64,000 nucleotides of DNA from Hydra vulgaris (lineage: Eukaryota > Cnidaria > Hydrozoa > Anthoathecata > Hydridae): NCBI RefSeq assembly GCF_038396675.1, contig NC_088933.1, positions 41,914,001 through 41,978,000 of the forward strand, written 5' to 3'. Below are positions 26,838 to 38,569 of this stretch, piece by piece. The translations under genes and the position numbers were made by a program. Each line of letters begins with the position of its first letter. Position 1 is the first letter of the stretch. The notes under the pieces were generated by a model, which was not told the DNA's origin, did no database searches, and saw nothing but the letters and a program-made list of their open reading frames with translations.

Positions 26838-28125
26838 ACGGGTGATGCGGAAGTTATCGGACAAATCCTATTTTCATTATTTGAGCATAATAATTAGTTT
26901 TTGTGGTTTTATGCGTAAGCATAAACGTTCTATAAAATATAAAAACTTTATTATTTGAAACACAATTATTTAAAATGAGGTTAAATGCAGCTGAACGAGA
27001 ATCTTTTCGAAAGCGACTAAAAATGTCTTTTGTAAATAAACCTAATATAAAAAAAAAAAAAAATCGTAAATCATTTTGAAAAGGAAGGATTTGCTATATA
27101 ATAACCTAAAAAGACTTGAAACTGTTCAATCGTTTTCTGATAGAAAGCACCCTGGTCGTCCGACATCCTGGACTAGAGAAAAGAAAACCGAATTAACGAG
27201 ACTTGTCAACAATCGAAAAGAGGTCAGTCAGAGAAAAATAGGTATTAAATTCGGTGTAAATCAATCGACAATTGGTCGTCAGTTAAAAAAAAAAGAATAT
27301 TAAATATAGAAAACGTGAAAAGACTCCAAAATACACTATAGAACAACAAATAAAGGCAAAGAAAAGAAGCAGGAAACTAGTTAACACAAAATCGCTTCAA
27401 GTCATCGATGACGAATAATACTTTTGTTTTGCATGGGACAACATGCCTGGAAATTCTGGATACTACACAAACAACAAAAAGACATGCCCAGAAAGTGTTC
27501 GTTTTATAGGAAAAGAGAAATTTCCAAAAAAATTATTAATGTGGATAGCCATATCTGACCGTGGTATGTCAAAGCCATTGTTTCGCACTTCCAAGGCTGT
27601 AGCGATCAATTCATCAATCTATATTAATGAATGTTTAGAAAAACGACTTCTTCCATTTATTCACAAGTATCATGGAGACTTTAACTATTTATTTTGGCCA
27701 GATTTAGCAAGTTCTCATTATTCTAAAGATCCTCTAAATTGGATGGACCAATATGTCTATTACGTTGATAAAGAATCCAATCTCCCAAATGTGCCTCAAG
27801 CACGACCAATTGAAAATTTTTGGGGACATTTGGCACAGAAGGTTTACGAGGGAGATTGGCAAGCTTCAACAGAGCAAGCTTTGATTGATCGCATTAAACT
27901 AAAACCACAAGAAATTGATTTAAACTTTTTACAGTCGCATATGAAAGGCGTCAGAGCAAAATTGAGATCAATTGCAGATGGTGGTGTTTTTTCATATAAA
28001 AAATAATATATTTTTATTAAAAGATAAATGCTTTATTTAAAAAAAATATAATAGTAGTTTATTTTTTTATTTATAAATAAGTTATTGACGTTTTTATTTT
28101 GTCCGATAACTTCCGCATCACCCGT
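26838..28125 (+). mobile_element. Tc1/mariner-superfamily element with perfect TIRs
   Basis: The 28-base terminal repeats begin ACGGGTGATGCGGAAGTTAT and are identical in inverted form at both ends, with TA on each side (26836-26837, 28126-28127). The length is 1288 bp. Perfect ends suggest a fairly recent insertion. The transposase has few lesions. Confidence 0.93.
26974..28006 (+). pseudogene. Tc1/mariner-superfamily transposase, D-E spacing 36
   Basis: Starts MRLNAAERESFRKRLKMSF. A frame change occurs in the A run at 27050-27062, then VNHFEKEGF is followed by RKHPGRPTSWTREKK (GRP hook), NQSTIGRQLKK, a second A-run shift near 27290, and VIDDE with a stop at the next codon (27416). The rest (27443-28006) is open: KLLMWIAISDRGMSKP, YLFWPDLASSHYSK (second Asp) and ARPIENFWG (Glu). 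I count 36 residues between that Asp and Glu. The spacing recalls the DD36E group, but placement needs a tree. Two homopolymer shifts and one stop disable it. Confidence 0.85.
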
Positions 28126-28267
28126 TAGTTTTTTAAATAGTTTTATGAAATTTATTTTTCAATGTATATAAATATACTTTTCGAACATTTCACTAGCAAT
28201 AAATGTGTGAATATTTTTTAAAAAACAAGATGCTTGTCTTGTTTCATTTTTATACTATTATATTATA

Positions 28268-28625
28268 TTACAAATATACATTGTTATTATAATGTATATG
28301 TATATTGCATTTATTTGAAATAATAAATTTCGGAAAGTGATCCGAAATATCAGTTTTAAATATTCCTGTTTTTATTTTTAATGTTTTTAATGTAAGAAAT
28401 TCATTGGTAAAAATTTGATCTATTGATGTTGCATTAGTCTTAGTTACACGCGTGGGTTTATTAATTAATGGTATGTAACCTGATTGAAAAAAGTCATAGA
28501 AATTATTAATGTGCTTATTAACGTAACAGTCAAAAATGTTGAGGTTAATGTCTCCGATAAAATACACACTTTTATTTAAACTTGATTTTTTTTTAATTAT
28601 TTTTTTAATGTGGTCTTTAAATGAT
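28268..28625 (-). pseudogene. LINE endonuclease C-terminal fragment
   Basis: The minus strand reads NKSVYFIGDINLNIFDCYVN, SGYIPLINKPTRVTKTNATS, IDQIFTN and ISDHFP, the GDFN, T-R-T, S-ID-I-TN and SDH motifs of APE-type LINE endonucleases. No RT follows directly because the Tc1-type element lies downstream. Confidence 0.8.
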
Positions 28626-29424
28626 TATTATGATTTTTTCATTTTTTTTTCATTTTAGTAATTTTTTTTGTTTCTTTGCAATTGAATCCCGTATGGTAAA
28701 CTTATCCTAAGTTTTATACGCAATTTTCCAGATTTCATTTTCAAAAACTAACAAAAAATGTCATAAACTATGTTTCGTCTTGTTTTAATAGTGTTCCCAA
28801 GACAAGTAAAATGGTGCGATGTGCTCGCTCAATTTTTATATTTTCTCGACCGATCCGTCAACCAATCAGTTCTTCTAGATTTGTTTTCCATTTCGCTAAG
28901 TTTATTTTTTACATATACACATTACATCTTTCTCAGATTCTTTTTTTTTTCTTTCTCGGAGATAAAGGCAGTCTGAATCTCGGAAATAAAAGTAGTCTGT
29001 ATCTTCTCCTCAAAAATTCTTCATAATAGTTTAGGGTTGCTATTAAGACCGTTTCATAATAATTTAACAACATTGTCGTTTTAAATTATAAATTACAAAT
29101 TAATATATTAATAACTATATATTAATATAATAACTATATATAATAACTATAAACTAATATATTAGTATATTAGATATATTAGTATATTAAATAACTACAA
29201 AAAAAAAAAAAAAAAAATTAAAGGAATATTTTAAAAGTGATAACTACTTGTTTTTTTTTGAACACCAGTACGTGTATTACACGTTTTAAACACATCTTAG
29301 AATTATTTAAAATTCTTACAACTAATTACACGATTAATCAAGAAAAGAAAATGTTAAGTTGCAGTTAATGGAAAATTTATATAATTATTCTCAAACACTT
29401 CTTTTTTTTGAGTTAATTATGTGC
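28626..29424. other. AT-rich interval, no gene recognised
   Basis: 28770-29026 has overlapping open frames without family signal. 29085-29195 is low-complexity TATTAATA sequence, followed by a 19-A run near 29200. Confidence 0.5.
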
Positions 29425-29930
29425 TCCCAGAAGTCCTTACGGTCTTATCAGAGAGAAAGCAGAAAAGCATTAAGCAAGATGTTCATGCCTCCTTCTGTAC
29501 CAATGTCGCTTGTTGCGTTAGAGCTGGCGTCGAAATCCGGACCTCTGGATTCTGTACCAATGTCGCTTGTTGCGTTAGAGCTGGCGTCGAAATCCGGACC
29601 TCTGGATTCTGTACCAATGTCGCTTGTTGCGTTAGAGCTGGCGTCGAAATCCGGACCTCTGGATTCTGTACCAATGTCGCTTGTTGCGTTAGAGCTGGCG
29701 TCGAAATCCGGACCTCTGGATTCTGTACCAATGTCGCTTGTTGCGTTAGAGCTGGCGTCGAAATCCGGACCTCTGGATTCTGTACCAATGTCGCTTGTTG
29801 CGTTAGAGCTGGCGTCGAAATCCGGACCTCTGGATTCTGTACCAATGTCGCTTGTTGCGTTAGAGCTGGCGTCGAAATCCGGACCTCTGGATTCTGAGGC
29901 AAAGCTCTAACCGCTGCGCCACGGCTGCTC
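29425..29930 (-). mobile_element. tRNA-derived SINE with an expanded internal unit
   Basis: Minus-strand head at about 29928: GCCGTGGCGCAGCGGTTAG is A-box-like, followed by GCTTTGCCTCAG and GGTCCGGATTTCGACGCC, a B-box-like stretch. The B-box part is then repeated seven times (29497-29895). The tail continues to about 29425 with CTTCTGGGAGCACATAATT. The head differs from the SINE in PGS1, so it is a second family. Confidence 0.78.
29497..29895. repeat. 57-bp tandem repeat, 7 identical units
   Basis: Seven units of 57 bases with no difference that I can see. As 57 is divisible by three, several frames stay open (for example VPMSLVALELASKSGPLDS repeated on the plus strand). I regard these as by-products of SINE sequence, not as a protein gene. 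Confidence 0.95.
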
Positions 29931-30941
29931 TAACAAACTCTTAAAACAAAAACCAGTAATCAGGTTTCTCATCTGTTAAATGATCTGTGTGAAAACAACA
30001 AAAACTATTATTTTGGTGAAAAAATAATATTTTGAAAATAAATTCATAAAAATATACATAACATACATTTAATTAGAAGACATTTACCATCCATAGACTA
30101 TATATAAGGGGTTAAAATGATTTTTTTTGTGCTCAAAACTCATAAATTTCACAAGGTGTGAGAGAAGCAAACAAGAATACTTTTTTTTTAAATAATATTT
30201 TATATATTAGTAAGGATTTCTAGAAATTACAGGATTGGATTATGTCACAGCAATCGTTTAAATGTAGTTCCTAAATAGTCACGCACAAAAATTTTGAATT
30301 TCTTGAGTTTATGTAGTTATCTTTATGATAACAAATTGTTTGTGAGAATTTCAAGTGATGTATTATACCTTTACAACTCGAATATAATATTCAATGAAAA
30401 ATAACAGCCATCAAATATTTCTAACTAAAAAAATGTCACGCCAAGTTCTTAAATGTCTGACCAAAATGTTTAAATCTCACGCCACTTTTAAATATCTGCA
30501 AAGAAATGCGTATAAAAATTGATTTGCCGCGTGACTAATAAAATTTTAGACGCACTTTATAAATATGTAGGAAGATTTATGCTGGAGACACTTGGTCCTT
30601 ATGGGAGGATAGATGCACAAGAGTTATAGATATATTAAATGCACCACATTATTTTTAACTAGCAAAATTGTAAGGTCTAGACATCCAAGAATTTTCAGCA
30701 ATACTGGTATCTGTCATAGTTGACAGATAACCAAGAGCAGAGGGTTTGGTATTTGGTGATTTGCATGAACAAATGTTTTGTAAGTTATGATTTTGATTTA
30801 GTTATTTTTTTATCAACGTTAACATAATAGGGAACACCTGATGCACTTTTTTAGGGATCATGTCTCTCATGAACATACCTATCTTAAAATTTATTTCTTT
30901 TTCTTTCAGAATTCAGTATGTCCAGAATATATAAGACCAGG
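29931..30941. other. AT-rich interval, no gene recognised
   Basis: Four loosely similar stretches with TCACGC/CGCGTGAC and TTAAAT words occur at 30240-30545. No coding signal. Confidence 0.45.
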
Positions 30942-32250
30942 GCAGCCAAGAGCTTTTATGATGCTCGGGGCAGAGTAAAAAGTAGAGTTTAAAGACAGTT
31001 TAAATTAAAAGCATATTCAATCATGCATATGTATGATTCCATGTGTTTTTAAAATGATTTATTTTTTAATATGCATTCATATCGGAAAAATGCTGTAAAC
31101 CCTATGAATACATTTGGTTGAGGAGGCTCAAAAAGTTGCCAGCAGTAAAACTAAAAGACTCCTTCAAACGATGCATAATTTCTTCCCTGAAGTCATCTTT
31201 TTTAATACCATTAGCGTAGTCTTGCACTAACTAACCAGTTTTTATTTCTAAAGAATCTGGTTCCTAGTTATCTAAACACATGAATTGTCTTTCAACCAAG
31301 TGTCTTTACAATATCAAATCTTGACTGATTATTGAAATAAAATGATTAAGGCAACGTTTAAATTTACCTCAAAGTGTGAAATTTACCTCTAAGTGAAATA
31401 AAATGATCAAGGCAACGTTTAAATTTACCTCAAAGTGTTGCTTGGGGCTCTTATTGCGGAAAGCTGCATTTTCAGGTTTGAACTGAAATCGTTTATCTTA
31501 TTTTGTGTTTTGTCAAAAATTTAGTTTCAAAGCCAAGACGACCTGCAAAATATTGATCGACGATGAGAGGATACGATCAAGATCATTAATTAGCTGTAAT
31601 GAAAATTACTTTGTCATTGAAAATTTAAAACAAACAACTTACTTTGTCGACAACTTGGAAAGTTTTGTACCAAAAAGTTAGAAGTACAATAATTTCAAAC
31701 AATTATAAAAAACTTATCAACAACTCAGTTTGGTTTAGCGAGTCAGCGTTAAGGTCAAAATCCTCAATTGCGGGTACGATTGCAGGCAGAAATAATTTTT
31801 GAGGTTGTTTTGAAATTGTTTTTATAGCGGCAATCCGAGCTGACAACTTAGTATTTGAAAGCTTTTAAAATGAGATTCCTGTCGGTTCTTGCAAAATCTA
31901 GCCTAACTGCAGGAAAAGAATACGTAAAGAGTTTAGATATTATCATATAAAGTCTTGATCAAAGCGCAAGATTAAACTGCATGTACCCCAGCTCAATTAA
32001 GCTATAATTGTCACAAGGAATATATAGGGCTAATGGATTCATTTGTAAAATTACAGCTTGCGCCCCAATATAAACTCCAGCCACATTCGAGCTGTTATTG
32101 TTATTTTGTCCACAAAGTTTTTGCTTACAAGTCTCACTTTTACTAATACATTACAAATCAGATTAGCAATATTCAATTCTCTTTTTTTTCCCTCGATTTT
32201 CTCCATTTTCCACAAAAAAAATGTTCTTTTCTCCCTGCTATTTTTTTAAA
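30942..32250 (-). pseudogene. hAT (DUF4371-type) transposase relic and terminal end
   Basis: The minus strand near 32110-31990 reads SNVAGVYIGAQAVILQMN and PLALYIPCDNYSLIELG, the conserved NGxNMxGxxxG...NPxALYxPCxxHSLNL region. LINDLDRILSSSINILQ lies near 31570, and IKKDDFREEIMHRLKESFSF near 31190. CAGGGCAGCCAAGAGC at 30942 with nearby GCTCGGGGC resembles the hAT end at 48160-48244 and may be this element's 3' terminus. Heavily frame-shifted. Confidence 0.68.
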
Positions 32251-32389
32251 ATTAAAATGCATGAAACAAAAACAGAATAAAAGGGGTTTGTTTTAAGTGT
32301 GACACATATAAGAAATACAAGAAAGAAAAAAGAAATGCATTTTTGATGATGAAAAATATTCCCTAATAAAAAATAGACTTGACCTCTTT

Positions 32390-32740
32390 TTACATATTCA
32401 CATATTTCACAATGAGAGAAACAATGTTGGATCTAGAATACAGCGCGAATTTGACTCCAGACTCAACTTCAGACTCTAAAGCTTTTTTGATTGCCAAAAC
32501 AATGTCACTATCATCGGTTAGAGTTATTAACAAAATATTCTACGTGATGTAAGGGGTTTGATGGACATAGTTATTACAATGTGCTTTGATTCGATCTCCC
32601 AGTTTCTTCCAGTAGTCTTTGACTTTACCATTCCAGCGGAAGAGACATCAATCTCCGGCTAATCCGTGATTTTTGCTCCATAATAGAAAGCAAGGAAAAT
32701 ACCATATGTAAACTTATTAATTTTCTCCATTAATGTCCAC
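32390..32740 (-). pseudogene. Minus-strand coding-like stretch, unassigned
   Basis: Minus-strand pieces FRWNGKVKDYWKKLGDRIK and SDIVLAIKKALESEVES look protein-like. They may be the N-terminal part of the preceding hAT relic or another gene. No family can be named. Confidence 0.3.
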
Positions 32741-33119
32741 CTTCACTAGTAAGGAAGCATTGGTTAAGTTATTTGACACATTATCTACTACTACTGTTCC
32801 ACTTAAAAGTAATATACGAATATAACATATCTAATACTATATGAATAAACATTTTTGAAGAAACTGCATTGTTTTAATTCTACTTGATTATTTGCAGATT
32901 CCTAATTTATCAACAACAGATTTATTGTTGTCAAAAAAAATTTTCCTTGTAGGGAGTTCGGGAAGATCTAGTTTTTTAAAACAGTCTTAGTGCCGTTTCA
33001 AGTGATTGTATCAATAATTTTTTAAGTGATCACCTCAGTAATATGTCAAGTGATCATCTCAGTAATATGTCAAATGAAGAATAGAATAAAACTTGATTAA
33101 AAGAAAGCAAATTAATTTA

Positions 33120-35390
33120 GAATGTCTGGAATGTGGCAAAGTATTTGACAACGACAATAAAAAAAAACATTAAAAAAAACTTTATAATGGTAATAAAATA
33201 TTAATTAAACATTTTGATGCTCCTGAAAATTCTTTTAAAGCAACAAAAAAGTACCAATAATTTTCATAATTATTTGTAAATGAAACACTTGCACTTCAAA
33301 TAAATAACTTAATTTTAAATGTTTTTATTATTGTTTTTAAGGTATCTAAATTGTCAGGTACATCAAAATGTAATATTGAAAAGCAGGTAGAGAGATCCCT
33401 AAGTGACATTCCTATTGAATTAAAATCATCTATTGAATGCGTGAGTTAATCTTAAAATTTTATAATAAATTTTATTACTTTTTAAATTTGCATAATATTT
33501 TATTGCTTAAAATAATTTTAATAACTATTAAATGAGTTACCTTCAGATACTGAGTCAACTGTCTCAAAAATTTCAAATATTCCTAATGAATCTGATGAGG
33601 TTTCATGGCTGTTAATTTGAAGACATAATCTGATGAAGTTTCATGGCTGTCATGTGCTGGTCAGTTTGAAGACATAATCTCTAATTTAGTTGTATGCAAA
33701 ACAATATTAAAAAAAAAAGGTTCGTATTATATTATAAATATTTAGAAAGTTCGCAAACTAATAATAACATTTATTTAAAGTGTAAACAATTTTTAAAAAC
33801 TTTTTTTAATAACTATTTTTAAAAACACCTAGTATTATTTAAAAAAACATTTCTAAGCATTCTTAAGAGAAATCAGATCACGAATCTAGCTATTCTGTTG
33901 AACATGATCCATGTAAAGAGGTTTTCTTGAAGAAAGTTCCTTTTAGCATTAGGTCTATATCAGCCAAAACTAACAGAGAATCCAATTAATAGTAAAATAA
34001 GTCAAAACAACAATGTTTTAATGAGTATAAACTGGTATAACGAGTATAAACTGGTATAACGAGTATAAACTGGTACAACGAGTTTAACTACAGATCTTAT
34101 TTATTGCTTTATTTAATCCTAAAGGAGCATGGAGGGAGTTTTCTAATGCTTGGATCTGTGATGCTGTTAAAACATGACACAAAATGAAAAGTTGAGGTAA
34201 GTCAAAGTTGGGACAACACTTCAAATATTTATCCCACTAATCTTTTTTATCAGATTATTGCAGTTTTATGAAGAATTTTATCTAATTTGATGTCATCTTA
34301 AATAGATCTTCAAGAAAAAGTTGATAAAACTGGAACATGAAAAGTAGTCTTACAGAAAAATAGTCATAATTTTTTTGATGTTGTAAGAACACTGTCAAGA
34401 CAAGAGTTAGCGTTTCGTGGAAACATGGATGAATCAGATGATAACTATAATCAAGTAATTGAATTGATTTCTAGGCCATTAATGTAGTAGGTAATAGGTA
34501 TCAATCTATTAATGCAGTAGGTAATTGATATTAAAATGCGTTTCTACAAGGTATCTCGGTCCTCGTTCTCAAGATGAAACAATTAAGATATTGGGTGGTG
34601 AAGTTAAAAAGTTTATTGTAAAAGAATTTGATAAGGCTAGTTTATTTTCGCTAATGGATGATACAACCCCAGATGTCTCACATAATGATCAGTTTTGTGA
34701 TCAATTATTTTGTCAGCGGTTTGTGCGCACTACGTCAACAATGAAGAAAAAGGTATTGAAAAACTACTTGAATTAAAAGAAGGAGTAAATAAAACTGGAC
34801 TTGGTACCGCAGAATACATTTTTAAAGTATTAAATAAGAATTTTTTAATCCTTTAAAAGAAAAACTTTAGCGTTTCAGTTGTATGATTTTGGCAGCAATA
34901 TGTCTGGGGAAGTAAATAATGCCCACGCCCAACTTTCTCAAATTTTAGGGCATAAAGTTTTGAACATTGCTTTCCGATCCCATAGAATAAATGCATATCT
35001 TAAACATGGCTGCAATGCTAGAATATTTATATCGAGTATGATCGATAACTTAGAGAGTTTATATGTATTTTTTTCATCTAGCACAAAGCGTTATGTAATA
35101 CTGAAAATGAAATGAATAGTATAGAAATTAAATTAAATTTTAAAAAGCTTGTTTAAAACTAGCTGGACTGGACAAAGAAACAAGAGCTGAAACAATCAAA
35201 GCTGTTTGGAAGTCTTTTAAAGCTTTGAGCAGCAGCTTAAGTAACATTTTTTCAAATACTTTGTTCGATACAATCACCATTTGTTCAAACCCTTTGTTCG
35301 ATACAAACTCTTTTGTTCAATGCAAACACCAGAACAAAAACTTGGTTTAAAAAAAAGATTATACTCTTTTGATTTTATTGTACCTTAAAT
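33120..35390 (+). pseudogene. hAT (DUF4371-type) transposase relic
   Basis: CLECGKVFDNDNKKKH then HFDAPENSFKATKKY (33130-33250) is a zinc-finger start. LGLYQPKLTENPIN (33950) precedes FRGNMDESDDNYNQVIEL (34410), TRYLGPRSQDETIKILGGEV (34545), SLMDDTTPDVSH (catalytic Asp region, 34650), YDFGSNMSGEVNNAHAQL (34880) and RAETIKAVWKSFKAL (35185). Motif order matches the family, but at least eight frame or stop changes and an internal duplication near 33592-33680 destroy it. The last third is missing. Confidence 0.75.
34021..34086. repeat. 19-base tandem repeat, about 3.5 copies
   Basis: Unit GAGTATAAACTGGTATAAC, inside the hAT relic where WYNEY-type codons would lie. Confidence 0.9.
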
Positions 35391-35579
35391 GTTTATGAAA
35401 AATATAATGTATAAACTAAAAGCCTTCACTGAAACATAGTGAAAAAAAATTTATGTATTATTGATGTCACTTTGGAGCTAATATTACTTTACAAAATTTA
35501 GAAGATATTAATTCAAGCGCAGTTGTTTCACTGTTGATGATTGTGATTTATTTGGTAATTGAATTATTCTGTTTTCTCC

Positions 35580-36090
35580 AGGCATTCTTCAGCGATGAGT
35601 CTCCCATAGAAATTATCACTCAAAAGGCTCAATATTTGAAAAGGGCTTCCAATGAAAAGTTTTATGAAGATTAACTAATCCAGGCAATTAAACACCCTCC
35701 TAAAGTCATGTTTTGGTTGGTTATTAGTGAGAAAAAGCCTTGGTCAACTGTACATTAAGGATGGAGTACTAAAAACCGTCTTTTGCCTCAATTGAAGAAG
35801 TGGTTTCCAAATAAACAGAAATATAAAAATATATATATATGATGTTTCAACATGCCACACGGCATAATCTACAATTCCACTTTTGAGTAGGCTATGGAAA
35901 TCCCTATACCTAAACTCCATTGAAAATTTATTGAAGCTATTAAAGAGAGAAATTTTGCTAGAAAAGGTCACAAATTGGACTCATATAATTGTAAAAGTTA
36001 TTTGGCATTCAAACCATGATGCACATTTGAAAAAAAGGTTTTGAATTGCATTTATAGCAAGCCAAATTGTCTTCGTGCAGTTTTAATCTT
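35580..36090 (+). pseudogene. Tc1-like transposase catalytic-domain relic
   Basis: AFFSDESPIEIITQKAQYLK (35583) carries the first catalytic Asp in FSDES. YLKRASNEKFYED and HPPKVMFWLVIS follow, then FNMPH near 35850 in place of the second Asp motif, and LNSIENLLKLLKRE-like codons near 35920 in place of PNPIENLW. NCIYSKPNCLRAV ends it at about 36080. The N-terminal DNA-binding half is absent. Confidence 0.7.
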
Positions 36091-36199
36091 GCCTATCAAT
36101 ATGCATGGACTATTACTTTTAATTGAAAAAATTTAGGCTTTTTTTTGAGAATTTAAAAAGTTTTAAAAAATTTCAAAAGACCGGTACAATTTTGGTCTA

Positions 36200-37010
36200 G
36201 AGCAAGTTAGGAATGTAAATGAGTCAGTCATTACTAATGTACATAAACAAAAAAAAAAGTAGCTTGCAAATGTATCAATCAAAGTTTCAAAAGCGTCTTC
36301 AGGAGAGCAAAAACAGATTGTTACTGTGTGTGCAGGATTAAATACTTTTTTTGATTTTTGATGTTTCTCCGCAAAAACTGGAAACAAAAATAGTTGATGG
36401 TGGACCACCAGGCACAACAAGGGGAACTCCACACACTAGTTATAATTATAATAAATCATGTGAGATGCAGATGTGAAATGCAGATGTGAGATGCAGATGG
36501 AGATGCAGATGTGAGATGCAGATGTGGGATGCAGATGGAGATGCAGATGTCAGATGCAGATGGAGATGCAGATGAGAGATGCAGATGCGAGATGCAGGTG
36601 TAAGGTGCAGATGTGAGGTACAGATGTGAGATGCAGATGTGAGATGCAGATGTGAGATGCAGATGTGAGATGCAGATGTGAGATGCAGATGTGAAATGTA
36701 GATGTGAAATGCAGATGTGAGATGCAGAAGGAGAGGCAGATAGAGATGTAGATATTTTTCTAGATTTATTTTTTTGATAATCATGAATCACATCTAGCAA
36801 TTGAATCAATTAATTTTTGTAAAAGCGATAGAAGTCATGCTTTGACAATTTTACTTCATACGTCTCAAAAACTACAACATTTGAACCGCATAATTGACAC
36901 AATGAAATTATATTATAGCACAGTATGTGATAATTGGATGGTCTCTCATTTTGGGCTTCCACTAACTAGATATGATTTAGCCTTCATTAAAAAATGCAAA
37001 GCTTTGTGAA
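36200..37010 (+). pseudogene. pogo/Tigger-type DDE_1 transposase relic split by a minisatellite
   Basis: VSIKVSKASSGEQKQIVTVC (36272), FVSPQKLETKIVDGGPPGTT (36360) and, after the minisatellite, DNHESHLAIESINFCKSD (36778), ILLHTSQKLQHLN and YYSTVCDNWMVSHFG (36915). These follow the family order: RxTxxxxxNxxG region, GGPPG, the second Asp in (L)DNHxSH, then PPHTSHxLQPLD, where the final Asp is replaced by Asn here. Not functional. Confidence 0.75.
36463..36750. repeat. Minisatellite, 12-13-base GATGCAGATGTGA unit
   Basis: More than 20 units alternating between 12 and 13 bases. Long minus-strand frames of Ser-His-Leu repeats come from three 13-base units per 39 bases and are artefacts. Confidence 0.93.
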
Positions 37011-38569
37011 AAATATTGTGGTATATTGATATACTAAAACTATTAAACTAAAATATTAGAGTTGCTGTAACTAGAACTGTGTGAAAAAGTTATTCCACTA
37101 AGTGTCTTTTGGGTTTAACACTTCATAACGCTAGTTAATCTTGACAACTTATAGGCTTGTTGGATAATTTTAGAATTTGCTGCAGCTATGATAAAGTAAT
37201 GAGGTACAAATCATCAAATCTGACGATTTGAAGATCAGATCTGACTGAGATCAACACTTTAAAAGTTGTGATGTTGTAAAATCTGCTATTTTCATTTATT
37301 TAGCCACTATGATTTTACACACGGACAGTTGTGTCTCTTAAAATAGCAAAGGTTTGTAATTTTAAATTACACACTAGAATATGGCGGCTTTTGACATTGT
37401 ATGCTCGAGAATCTTATATGGATATCTCTTCGAAAACCATTTCTTTTTAATCACCACTCTTAGATTAAAAAATACTTGTCAGGAAGCTCTATATTAATTT
37501 TAAAGGTTGGCACAATCTATGGGGTAAGCATTCACAGTGAATACGGCAGATAATATCTTTTTTGCTAAACTTTAGAATTGTAACGAGTTCATCAAAAAAG
37601 ATTACGAATCTTCCATCTACGAATATAAGAAGTGCACATCCTTTTGTCATTTGGTATTTGCATTACAAACATAATGTAACGCTTTGGGTTAAAAGATGTA
37701 CTGAAAGTTGCGTTTGCTTGTATCGAAGCTATGATCACTGGAAAGAAGTTTTCATACCGTGTGCAAGGATACGTATAGTTGTTAAAGAACAATTTTCATA
37801 TTTATTCTCTAAGAAAGACAAAAATGATTTTGAATCTTTAATTATTCACCTGGAAAATATAGTAAATTAGGGAAGAAAACTAAAATATCAAACAGACTGT
37901 GTAAAAAAGCCAGTGTTCATCATATTTATGTTTATGCACGCTGAACGCAAATATAATTGATATATGTGTTTGTGGAAACTTGAAGGATTAATTCTTTTTT
38001 TTCTTTGTTCATAGAAATGTACTCTTTTTGCAACATAAAATTTGCGAATTCATTATTTGAAAATAGCTCCAGAGTGGTGAACATGTTGCTTCTGATCCTG
38101 GGGTATAGAACATTTTATTGGCTGAAATGAAAACTAAAACAACAATTGTGCGTTTTAGTAAAAGTCCTGATGGAACAAATAGGAAAAAGTTGTAACGAAT
38201 CACATCAAGGAGGTGGGGAATTTGCATGTTTATGGTCTTCTATTAAAAATGTACAAAGTATGATAGATAGCGGAGAATCAAATATTGTGGAAAACGAAGC
38301 AAAAATTGGATTGGATTAAGAAAATTGTTCTGTAATATAGAACAAAAATAAAGAAAAAGCCAAGCAAAAAACTTAAAATATGTATAAATGCTTTGGCCAT
38401 CAAAAACTACCCTGATTGTTTTGTAAGTTTACATTGCTGCCGTATTGGAAAACAAATATGAATGATGCGGTTTGCCTTAGAGTAAAGCAAGGCTAAAAAT
38501 TTGAACCACTGCCAAAAGGATTTTGCGTTCCTTTCACCGTTTTAATATAAAATGTAATATAAACCAAAT
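37011..38569. other. Unassigned interval with a weak coding-like frame
   Basis: An open frame at 37562-37870 contains RSAHPFVIWYLHYKHNV and KRCTESCVCLYRSYDHW. It has no family that I recognise and no supporting neighbours. 38090-38240 is also weakly coding-like. It may be part of an unknown, eroded transposon. Confidence 0.35.

Noticed and set aside
29497-29895. CRISPR-like array
   Set aside because: The units are directly adjacent without unique spacers and lie in a eukaryotic SINE.
29359-29910. Repeat protein with seven 19-residue units (either strand)
   Set aside because: The unit is a SINE-derived 57-bp tandem with three-base periodicity; both strands are open and the tRNA-like head explains the sequence.
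36446-36809. Ser/His/Leu-rich repeat proteins on the minus strand
   Set aside because: Product of the 13-base GATGCA minisatellite.
37562-37870. A host gene exon
   Set aside because: No splice context, no recognised family, and surrounded by transposon relics; left as unassigned.
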